A DNA stretch of 64,000 nucleotides from Planctomycetota bacterium (GTDB lineage: Bacteria; Planctomycetota; Planctomycetia; Pirellulales; Lacipirellulaceae). The notes below the pieces were generated by a model. The model was not told the origin of the DNA. It ran no database searches and was given only the letters and a program-made list of their open reading frames with translations. Position numbers and translations under genes: made by a program. Location: assembly GCA_029781135.1 (NCBI GenBank), contig JAKOXH010000038.1:1-64000 (forward strand). The letters are read 5' to 3'. Shown in pieces: positions 40,509-47,972 of this stretch; the first letter of the stretch is position 1, and each line of letters opens with the position of its first letter.

Positions 40509-42551
40509 TCACTTGTTCGCTGTTTTGGCGCTGTCATCGAGTTTGACCAAGTCCTTCCACGCCCAACGATACAAATTGCGAGAATCGGCGTAGCGTCCTT
40601 CCGTGGAAGGCGCGCCGAGCACAACGACAATCAATCGCTTGCCGCTGCGTTCGCCGGTCGAGACGATGCAATTGCCGGCTGCGTTGGTGGTGCCCGTCTT
40701 GATGCCTTCGTACCCTTCCGTCCCTAGCAATTGGTTGGTGTTTCGCCACACGATGTTGCGTCGGTAGCCGGCCACCGAATCGAGCGTGTAACCGTGCCTG
40801 GTCGTTTTCACAACTTCGCGGAACTTCGGCAATTGGTAGGCGGCAAAGGCCAGCTTGGCGAGGTCGCGGGCGGTCGTCACGTGGCCCTCGCTGGGCAGCC
40901 CGTTGGGGTTGTTGAAGTGCGTGGCCTTCATGCCGAGTTCCGCGGCCTTGCGATTCATGGCGGCGACAAAACAATCGTGCGCATCGAGCTTGGCCTGCTT
41001 GTCTTCACCACTCGCTAAGCGCGTGCCGAAGTATTCGGCAAAGGCTACGGCAGCGTCGTTGCCCGAGGGCAGCATCAAGCCGTAGAGTAGTTCGCCGACG
41101 GGCAGCTTTTCGCCGACTTTCACGTCGGAGGTCGAGCCGGAGGTGTCGTCGGCACGTTGAGAAAACGTCACAATCTCATCCAGCACTTTCGGATCCTTCT
41201 CGGCAAGCAGTGTGACGAGGTACGCCGTCATGATTTTAGTGGTGCTGGCCGGTTCGCGTTTTTCATCCTGATGATCGCCGGCCAAGAGCTCACCCGATTT
41301 GCCATCAACGATCGCCCAGGCCTTGCACGTAACGAACGGCGGACCGTCCAATGGCTCTAGTGGCTTACGCTTATTCGCTTCTGCATTGACGACCGCCGGT
41401 TCGGGCGTTGGCTCATCCTCCATAATCAACGGGCCAAGTGCTTTCCAAGTCGCGGCATCGACAACGCCGGTTGGTTCCAGGCCCTTCTGCTGTTGGAACT
41501 TCTTCACGGCCCCTTCGGTCTCGGGGCCGAAGTCGCCGTCGGTGCCGATGCCCGGGCGCGGCGTAATGCGTGCGTTGAGCGTTCGCTGCACCGCGGTAAC
41601 CAATTCGCCACTGGCGCCAATTTGCAGTGTTGTCGCGACGGCGGCGGCAGGCGCTTCGCCTTTGGGATTGAAATACTGAAAGATCGCCGCACCGGCTTTC
41701 GCGCAAAACATGTCGCCGGCGTTGTCGTCGGTCCAACGCTGGTCCTTGTTCTTATCGGTCAGAATGCAGTAGGCAATCGGCCCGGCGAGCGATTCGATGA
41801 TGCCGGCATCGGTTCGCGACGAGTTCACGGAACCCGTCTTGTGGGCCACTCGAGTGCCCGTGGGCAACAGCCGCGGCACTTTCAGTTTGTCGTCGCAAGC
41901 AAACATGTGCTCGAGCATTTGCTGCGAGGCCTTTTCGGTGACAAGCTTCTTGGCGTGAAGCCCTTCGCACAGTTTGACCATGTCGCAAGCGGTGGTGCTG
42001 CCGAGGCCATACTTGGCACTACGCTCTTTGTCGATCGATGTATCACGACGAAAGACCTTCGAGTTGACTCGGGTTTCGGGGCAGCCAAATTGTTTAGTGA
42101 ATTCGTTCGTGGCGGGCAGGCCGAGTTTATCGAGGACCAGGTTGGTCGCCGTGTTATCGGAGTAAACCATCATCAAGTGAACGGCGTCGCGCAGCGAGAG
42201 TTTCGTGCCTGGTGAAAAGTGGGATGTTAAAAGGCCGGAGCCGCCGACCTGGTCGGCTTTCTTGAGTTCAATAACGTCATCGAGCGAGAGCTTTCCCTTC
42301 TCTGCGGCATCATACGTGGCGATCATGACGGCCAGTTTGATGAGGCTGGCCGTCGGCATGGGCGCGTCGGCTTTGTACTCATAGGCCTCGCCCGTCTTGA
42401 GATTCTTCACCGCTAAACCGACTTCTCCCTCGTGCGCCTTGATGAGCGGCAAGAGCGATTGTTCGAGCGATTTCTTTTCATCCGCCGCGCTGGCCGCTCT
42501 TCCCGCAAAAATGCAGGCGACGATCAGCACACACACACTGACACGAGCCAT
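40509..42551 (-). CDS. Fused class A beta-lactamase-like, PG-binding and PBP5-like (S11) protein
   Basis: This 680-aa exported protein combines three modules. Residues about 28-295 are a class A beta-lactamase-like domain: SLIK (Ser69, Lys72), SDN (131-133), KTG (238-240). No clear Glu166-type ELN motif is seen, so it may act as a DD-peptidase rather than a lactamase. Residues about 311-372 are a PG_binding_1 domain (LVTAVQRTLNAR...GTDGDFGPETEGAVKKFQ). Residues about 405-670 are an S11 D-Ala-D-Ala carboxypeptidase: STTK (Ser436, Lys439), SGN (496-498), KTG (618-620). A signal peptide (1-22) puts it in the periplasm. ATG 42551 follows GAGG. Two SxxK active sites on one chain are unusual. Confidence 0.9.
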   Translation of the reverse strand: MARVSVCVLIVACIFAGRAASAADEKKSLEQSLLPLIKAHEGEVGLAVKNLKTGEAYEYKADAPMPTASLIKLAVMIATYDAAEKGKLSLDDVIELKKADQVGGSGLLTSHFSPGTKLSLRDAVHLMMVYSDNTATNLVLDKLGLPATNEFTKQFGCPETRVNSKVFRRDTSIDKERSAKYGLGSTTACDMVKLCEGLHAKKLVTEKASQQMLEHMFACDDKLKVPRLLPTGTRVAHKTGSVNSSRTDAGIIESLAGPIAYCILTDKNKDQRWTDDNAGDMFCAKAGAAIFQYFNPKGEAPAAAVATTLQIGASGELVTAVQRTLNARITPRPGIGTDGDFGPETEGAVKKFQQQKGLEPTGVVDAATWKALGPLIMEDEPTPEPAVVNAEANKRKPLEPLDGPPFVTCKAWAIVDGKSGELLAGDHQDEKREPASTTKIMTAYLVTLLAEKDPKVLDEIVTFSQRADDTSGSTSDVKVGEKLPVGELLYGLMLPSGNDAAVAFAEYFGTRLASGEDKQAKLDAHDCFVAAMNRKAAELGMKATHFNNPNGLPSEGHVTTARDLAKLAFAAYQLPKFREVVKTTRHGYTLDSVAGYRRNIVWRNTNQLLGTEGYEGIKTGTTNAAGNCIVSTGERSGKRLIVVVLGAPSTEGRYADSRNLYRWAWKDLVKLDDSAKTANK

Positions 42552-42650
42552 GAATGAAAACCTCAGGATGGAAGATTGATGAGAAACGAGTGTCATGATT
42601 CTATTGTGAAATTAGTCACAAATCGCTGCGCTGCTAATGTCCTGATACCT

Positions 42651-42717
42651 CGTTTAACCCCGAGCCAGCGGCGAGGCGAAACCTCGCATTCCATCGCCGT
42701 CGGCTCTGGGTTAAACG
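42651..42717. repeat. 'GTTTAACCCGGAGCC' palindromic repeat, copy 2
   Basis: CGTTTAACCCCGAGCCAGCG and GTCGGCTCTGGGTTAAACG form a long inverted repeat with few mismatches; same family as 13493-13564. It is intergenic, between the epimerase and the beta-lactamase/PBP fusion. Confidence 0.82.
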
Positions 42718-42768
42718 ACTCGGACCAGCATTACAATTGCATGCGACAACTCCGAACACAAAAAGCCG

Positions 42769-43803
42769 TCAAAACGGCCCGTCGATCAACTCGACGCCCG
42801 TACCGTTTACATTGGGATAAACGCAGTGGCCGTGATCGAGCCGTACGCCCGTGGCAATGTCCTTGGCCAAGAGCACGGCGCCGTCCATATCCACATAGTC
42901 TAGCAGCGGGAGCAACTGGGCGACGGCCGAAATCCCGACGGTCGATTCGGTCATGCATCCGGCCATGACCTGCAAACCCAGTTCACGCGCCCGCGCGGCC
43001 ATCCGCCGGGCGACGGCCAGGCCGCCGCATTTTACCAGCTTGATGTTGATGCCGTGAAACGCCCCGGCACAGCGATCAACATCGCTCTCGACGATGCAGT
43101 TCTCATCCGCGATCAGCGGCAAGGCGGATTTTTCAAACGCCCGGCGGGCACCCGCTACATCCTCGGGCGGCAGCGGCTGTTCGATGAACTCGACGCCCAG
43201 CTCCTTCAGCACCGGAGCAAATTCAATCGTTTGCTCGGCCGTCCAGCCGCAGTTGGCGTCGACCCGAAACAGGGCCTCGGTGTGCTTTCGCAATTCGCGC
43301 ACGATCGCCAGGTCGTCGGCCGTTCCCAGTTTGATTTTGTAAACGGGCCAGCCGGGCATCTCCTGCATCTTGGCGACCATTTTGGCGGGCGTATCGATGC
43401 CGATCGTGTAGTCGGAGTCGGGGATCCTGTCGGTCGACAGCCCCCACAACCTATAAACTGGCGCGCCGCACAGTTTGCCCCACAGGTCATGAATGGCCAG
43501 GTCGAGGGCGTTTAGTGCGAAGTTGGCGTACTTTTCGTGCGGTATGCTGGCCGCAAGCTCGGCGACGAGCGGCAGCGGATCGAGTGGCGAGCCACACTCG
43601 ACGATCGACCGAGCCGACTCGATCGTTGACGACATATTAGCAATCGTCGCGCCATAAAACGAATTCGTCGTTGCTTCGCCGTACCCGAATTGGCCTGCGT
43701 GCTCGATCTGAACAATGAGCGTCTCCTGAACGCTCACACTCCCGCGAGAAATCGTAAACACGTGCCGAAGCGGCAGATCAAATTTCTTGAACTTGAGTTT
43801 CAT
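42769..43803 (-). CDS. Enolase-superfamily dipeptide (L-Ala-D/L-Glu) or N-acetyl-Glu epimerase
   Basis: This 344-aa enzyme of the mandelate-racemase/muconate-lactonising subgroup has the two catalytic lysines (KIKLG, Lys158; NIKLVKCGG, Lys258) and Mg2+ ligands Asp182 (VDAN), Glu208 (IEQPL) and Asp233 (ADEN). This arrangement marks L-Ala-D/L-Glu epimerases (YcjG, YkfB), which convert L-Ala-D-Glu from cell walls into L-Ala-L-Glu. Because DUF1611 is next door, the related DgcA function (racemising N-acetyl-D-glutamate) is an equal candidate. ATG 43803 begins at the family N-terminus MKLKFKKFDLPL. Cytoplasmic. Confidence 0.9.
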   Translation of the reverse strand: MKLKFKKFDLPLRHVFTISRGSVSVQETLIVQIEHAGQFGYGEATTNSFYGATIANMSSTIESARSIVECGSPLDPLPLVAELAASIPHEKYANFALNALDLAIHDLWGKLCGAPVYRLWGLSTDRIPDSDYTIGIDTPAKMVAKMQEMPGWPVYKIKLGTADDLAIVRELRKHTEALFRVDANCGWTAEQTIEFAPVLKELGVEFIEQPLPPEDVAGARRAFEKSALPLIADENCIVESDVDRCAGAFHGINIKLVKCGGLAVARRMAARARELGLQVMAGCMTESTVGISAVAQLLPLLDYVDMDGAVLLAKDIATGVRLDHGHCVYPNVNGTGVELIDGPF

Positions 43804-43828
43804 CGTCGGTGGTGTTGAACGCGCGGAC

Positions 43829-43892
43829 CGTAGGGTGAGCACTGCCCACCAGGTTGGATTGTTAAATACTGGCGGGCGGTGCCCACCCTACG
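43829..43892. repeat. 'GTAGGGTG...CACCCTAC' palindromic repeat
   Basis: CGTAGGGTGAGCACTGCCCACC and GGCGGGCGGTGCCCACCCTACG form an inverted repeat around GGTTGGATTG. It occupies nearly the whole gap between DUF1611 and the epimerase, so it is within a likely operon. Confidence 0.82.
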
Positions 43893-43895
43893 CGA

Positions 43896-44957
43896 TCACC
43901 CCGCTCTTGCAGCCAAGTGGGGAAACAGCTTCTTTTGGTAGGCAATGATCGCGTCCACCAGTTCATCGGGGCCGTGACGTATAACATCGCACACCGGCAA
44001 GCCAAGTTCGCGGCGTACTCGTTCTCGCTCGGCCTCGGCATCGTCCGGTGTCAACAACCGGCTATTCATGGCGACGCCAATGACCTTGGATGGCATTGCG
44101 AGCGAGGCCATCATTTCGTTGACCTCCAAAATCTTCTTGAGCGGCGGCAGCGGAATGTAATCCATGCCGTGCACGTTCTTGCGGCCGGCCTCGTAGACCA
44201 AGATCATGCCTTGCGGCACGCAGCCATGGAGCAAGCCGAGCGTTACCGCCGAGTACCGTGGGTGCGACAGCGATCCCTGGCCTTCGATCAGCAGAATGTC
44301 ATGGTGCTGATTCGCGAGAATGAGCTTCTCCGTGGCACCGTTGACAAAATCGCTTACCACGCAGTCGACAGGGCAGCCATCGCCCTCAACCATGATGCCG
44401 GTCTGACCGGTGGCAATGAACTTGGCGTCGTAGCCGCGTTTCTTCAAGCCCAGCGTGAGTTCGACGGAGGCGAGCATCTTGCCGACGGAGCAGTCTTGAC
44501 CGACCGTGTGAATTCGCAGGCAATCCTCGCGCAAATTAAGGCGGTTCGAGACATCCCGCTCGTTGTTCTTGCGGACATCGTGAATTTCGACACCCTTCTT
44601 GGCCGCGGCGGCCGAAATCTCGGGATCGTTCGAGAGGAAATCGTGCAAGCCAGACCACAGGTTCATTCCGCGATCAATCGCTTCGAGCAGCACTTTCCGC
44701 CAGGGTTCGGGCAGCTTGCCGCCGGCCGGCGCGATGCCAATGAGCAGCGTGTTCGCCGGCGGCGCATCGGCCAACTTGGCAACGATGGGAATCGCACCGC
44801 CCACGCCCAACAATTCTCCCGACGTGCGGCCGGCTTGCGTGGAATCGAGTAACGCCACGACTTCGTTCGGCTTGTAACGAATCACGCAGGACGCGGTCTT
44901 GGCACTCGTCGGGATCGTGCGGCCCTCAGTCAATATCACAATGCGGCGTTCAGCCAT
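43896..44957 (-). CDS. DUF1611 P-loop protein (DgcN-like)
   Basis: This 353-aa protein fits DUF1611: a Rossmann-like N-terminal domain (VIRYKPNEVVALLDSTQAG, GGAIPIVAKLADAPPANTLLIGIAPAGGKLP) and a P-loop domain with VGQDCSVGKM (about 152-161), ATGQTGIMVEGDG, DILLIEGQGSLSHPRYS and VYEAGRKNVHG. The family includes DgcN, reported as a D-glutamate N-acetyltransferase paired with the racemase DgcA. Here the neighbour downstream is indeed an epimerase of the DgcA/YkfB type. The pair would handle D-Glu freed from wall peptides. ATG 44957 follows GGAGAA and gives the family start. No signal peptide. Confidence 0.87.
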   Translation of the reverse strand: MAERRIVILTEGRTIPTSAKTASCVIRYKPNEVVALLDSTQAGRTSGELLGVGGAIPIVAKLADAPPANTLLIGIAPAGGKLPEPWRKVLLEAIDRGMNLWSGLHDFLSNDPEISAAAAKKGVEIHDVRKNNERDVSNRLNLREDCLRIHTVGQDCSVGKMLASVELTLGLKKRGYDAKFIATGQTGIMVEGDGCPVDCVVSDFVNGATEKLILANQHHDILLIEGQGSLSHPRYSAVTLGLLHGCVPQGMILVYEAGRKNVHGMDYIPLPPLKKILEVNEMMASLAMPSKVIGVAMNSRLLTPDDAEAERERVRRELGLPVCDVIRHGPDELVDAIIAYQKKLFPHLAARAG

Positions 44958-45093
44958 GGATTCTCCAACAGTGCAATCACTATCGAACTCAGCTGACAAA
45001 ACGGAGTTAATCCCCTATTTTAGCGGCGAAAGCGGCGTTCGTTCAACTGAATGAAATTTGCCATTACGTGCTGATAACGCCCGATCGATTTGG

Positions 45094-46656
45094 TTACGAG
45101 TGTGCGTTTGATTTCATGTCGAGTAAGTACTCTGCGATTGCGTACTGCGACGCCGGGACGTCGCTGTAGGCGCAGATCGATACCGCTGCTTCTGGGAAGT
45201 CGTCGAGAATGCTGGGGACGCCCAGCGACACCAAAACAACGTCTTGCCGTTGCTGCAAAACTGCTTGCAAAAACTGATACTGTTCCGGTCGCAAGCCAAA
45301 CGCGTGCCAAGCCGCTGGACGGACAACGATTGCGATTAGCAACTGCTTGGCTTCGCGGGCGACAACTTCGGCCACAGTGTACGAACTCGCATCTGCCGAC
45401 GGCCCTAGCGCGATATACGTTGTTTCGTGGAATCCACCGCGCAGGGCGGCCGCCAGCGGCTGTTCGACCACATCGGCCTTTGCCGCAAACGGCGTGAGCA
45501 GGATCGCCGTGAGTGGCTTGATTGCATCAAGCGGTATCATTGAATCGCGATTCTGCCGCACGATATGAATCGATTGGCGGGCGACCGACTTTGCCGCGTC
45601 ATCGGCGTTCCCTGGCGGTGGTGGTGCGGACCGCACCGCCTTCAGTTCCCAGACACGCCGCAGCGATTCATCGACCCGCCCTTCGTCGAGTTGGCCGTTT
45701 TCGACGCAATCGCAAAGGTAATCGACGACCGCCAGCGGATCGCTGAGATCTAACAGGAGATCGACGCGAGCTCGTAAGGCCGCTAGCGCCATTTCGCCTT
45801 CGGAAACGAATCGCTCGCGAACGCCGGCCATCAAAAGGCTATCCGTACAAACTACGCCTTTGAATCCCATTTCCTCGCGCAGCAGATTCTTGAGAATGAG
45901 CGGCGAGAGCGTGGCCGGTGTACCGCTGGGGTCGAGGGCAGGGTAGGCAACATGGGCCGTCATGATCAGCCGACAGTGCGCGTCGATCGCCGCCTGGAAT
46001 GGCATAAGTTCGCACGACTCCAATTCCGCCATGGTTTTACTGACGCTCGGCAGCGTCGAGTGCGAATCGAGATCGGTATCGCCGTGACCGGGAAAATGCT
46101 TCGCCGTGGCGTGAAGACCACATGCCTGTACGTGACGCACGAACCGGGCAACTAGCTCGGCAGTTCGGGTCGGCTCGTCGTGAAGCGCTCGCGTGGCGAT
46201 GATCGGATTCTCGGGATTCGTGGCGACATCGGCCACGGGGCCGAATGTGATATGAATGCCGGCGTTCCAGGCCTCGTGCGCAAGCACTTCGGTGAATCGC
46301 TCGATTGCCGCCTCGCCTTCTTTTTCGGGCATTTTGCCAAAGGCCATCGCGTGGGGAAACAACGTGAAGTCGCTAACCTGTTGGCCGACGCCGCGCTCAA
46401 TGTCCGACCCGACCAAGAGTGGAACCTTCGCTTGCCGCTGCAAGCGGTTGAGCACCTGGCGAGTGGCTGGCCCGCCGTTGAACAGCACCAGGCCCCCAAA
46501 GCAACATTCTGCGAGCAACCGGGCAACTGGTTCTTCATCCTCTTCCACGGTGCGCGGCGGCGGCATGTTCGAGCCGAGCCGCACGAAAATCAGCTGCGCG
46601 ATTTTCTCGCGCAGCGAAAGTGATTCAATGGTCGGAAGCCACGTCGGACGACTCAT
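45094..46656 (-). CDS. nagZ: GH3 beta-N-acetylglucosaminidase (NagZ-like)
   Basis: This 520-aa enzyme removes GlcNAc from GlcNAc-(anhydro)MurNAc peptides. The NagZ signature KHFPGHGDTDLDSHSTLP (186-203) carries the catalytic His199 of the Asp-His dyad, and VVCTDSLLMAGV holds the nucleophile Asp272. GPVADVATNPENPII (139-153) and SDIERGVGQQV bind sugar. There is no signal peptide, so cytoplasmic like E. coli NagZ. It is longer than that enzyme (341 aa) and has an extra C-terminal alpha/beta domain (about 350-520), as in two-domain Bacillus NagZ. The start overlaps the AmpG-like stop by 4 bp and has GAGGAAG before it, so the two are translationally coupled. Confidence 0.92.
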   Translation of the reverse strand: MSRPTWLPTIESLSLREKIAQLIFVRLGSNMPPPRTVEEDEEPVARLLAECCFGGLVLFNGGPATRQVLNRLQRQAKVPLLVGSDIERGVGQQVSDFTLFPHAMAFGKMPEKEGEAAIERFTEVLAHEAWNAGIHITFGPVADVATNPENPIIATRALHDEPTRTAELVARFVRHVQACGLHATAKHFPGHGDTDLDSHSTLPSVSKTMAELESCELMPFQAAIDAHCRLIMTAHVAYPALDPSGTPATLSPLILKNLLREEMGFKGVVCTDSLLMAGVRERFVSEGEMALAALRARVDLLLDLSDPLAVVDYLCDCVENGQLDEGRVDESLRRVWELKAVRSAPPPPGNADDAAKSVARQSIHIVRQNRDSMIPLDAIKPLTAILLTPFAAKADVVEQPLAAALRGGFHETTYIALGPSADASSYTVAEVVAREAKQLLIAIVVRPAAWHAFGLRPEQYQFLQAVLQQRQDVVLVSLGVPSILDDFPEAAVSICAYSDVPASQYAIAEYLLDMKSNAHS

Positions 46657-47969
46657 GCCGCTTCCTCACGCCGGCCAAACCGCGGGTCGAGGCTCCGCTG
46701 CACGATCCACGTGACGATGAAGCTCGGGATCGTCGCGATAATAATCCACACAAAGAACCCCGTGTATTCCAACCCTTCCAACGCGTAGCCGGCAAAGCTG
46801 CCCGGCACGATCAGCCCAAGCGACATGAAGCCGGTGCAAATCGCATAAAATGAAGTTTGATGGGCACCGCGAGAGATATACAACATGTACAACATGTAGC
46901 CGGTGAAGCCGAGGCCATAGCCAAATTTCTCAATGAGGACCGCAATACTCACCCAAACCAGGCTGATCGGCTGAAAGTACGCGAGCCCCAGAAAGGCAAC
47001 ATTCGTCAAATTCATCATGATGGCCATCGGCATCAGCCAGACTCGCAGCCCATGCCGCGCAGCCAGCATGCCACCCAAAACGCCACCGGCGAGTAGCGCT
47101 GCCACGCCGAAAGTGCCATTGATCAAGCCGACTTGATCTTCCAGCAAGCCCAGGCCGCCGACGGAGCGGCTATCCAGCAGGAACTTGCCAATGAATTTCA
47201 CGACTTGCGCTTCCGCGAATCGATAGAGCAGTAAGAAGGGCAGGGCGGTGGCAATCGGTATCTCCATAAAGTACTGCTTGAACGTGCTCCCAACCTCGCC
47301 CATAACGTGCAGCACGGTTACGTCTTTCGTCGCGATTTCTTTGGGGGCAGTTTTTGGCAACATAAGTGCGTGGTAGGTTGCCATCATAAAGAAAGTGAGG
47401 GCGGCCGCACCGTGCGTAACACCCCAAGCCCAGGCCGCATCGTAGCCAGCCCGGATCAGCCACCCGGCGAGCATCACCAAAATGCCTTCGCCGAAGATCC
47501 ACCCACCACGAAACGCGACGCTGCGAATCCCCGCGAACCAGGTTTGGTCGTGAGCGGGCAGCGCCCGCATGTAAAAGCCATCGGCCGCGATGTCATGCGT
47601 GGCCGATACCAAGGCGAGCAGGGCGTAGGCTGCCATCGTCCACACGACATAATGCTCGCGCGTGTAACCAAAGCCGATCGCCGCGAAGGCGAAGCTTGCC
47701 AGAAACTCAGTAGTCCAAATCCAGCGCCGCTCGGTGCCGATCAACTCGACGAGGGGACTCCACAGCGGTTTGAACGTCCATGGTAACCCCAGCCAACTGG
47801 TGTATCCGATCACCACGGCCGAAACTCCCAGCCGGGTGTACGGATACGTGAGAACATTCATCACCAGCACGTAGGGAAGTGCCTGCGCGAAGTACAGGCT
47901 CGGCACCCACCACCAGGGCCGTCGGCCCGTTGGCGTTGCCTGATCGCCGATTAGAATTTCACCCGGCAT
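46653..47969 (-). CDS. AmpG-like MFS muropeptide permease
   Basis: This 438-aa inner-membrane protein has about 12 segments and AmpG-like features: WWVPSLYFAQALPYVLVMNVLTYPYTRLGVS at the N-terminus, WTFKPLWSPLVE (resembling the family's WxxKFLWAPxxD), SATHDIAADGFYMRAL (like QDIxxDAY) and FRGGWIFGEG. AmpG brings GlcNAc-anhydroMurNAc peptides into the cytoplasm. Overlap with nagZ (4 bp) and the 3-bp gap to the DigH-like gene make this assignment strong, though the sequence is divergent. Large cytoplasmic loop residues (PKTAPKEIATKDVTV) follow helix 6. Confidence 0.88.
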   Translation of the reverse strand: MPGEILIGDQATPTGRRPWWWVPSLYFAQALPYVLVMNVLTYPYTRLGVSAVVIGYTSWLGLPWTFKPLWSPLVELIGTERRWIWTTEFLASFAFAAIGFGYTREHYVVWTMAAYALLALVSATHDIAADGFYMRALPAHDQTWFAGIRSVAFRGGWIFGEGILVMLAGWLIRAGYDAAWAWGVTHGAAALTFFMMATYHALMLPKTAPKEIATKDVTVLHVMGEVGSTFKQYFMEIPIATALPFLLLYRFAEAQVVKFIGKFLLDSRSVGGLGLLEDQVGLINGTFGVAALLAGGVLGGMLAARHGLRVWLMPMAIMMNLTNVAFLGLAYFQPISLVWVSIAVLIEKFGYGLGFTGYMLYMLYISRGAHQTSFYAICTGFMSLGLIVPGSFAGYALEGLEYTGFFVWIIIATIPSFIVTWIVQRSLDPRFGRREEAA

Positions 47970-47972
47970 TGG

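Noticed and set aside
40509-42551. Antibiotic-resistance beta-lactamase
   Set aside because: The lactamase-like domain is fused to a PBP5-like peptidase, lacks an obvious Glu166 motif and lies in a wall-recycling cluster, so a resistance label is not supported.
43917-44852. 311-codon open frame on the plus strand
   Set aside because: Antisense shadow of the DUF1611 gene.
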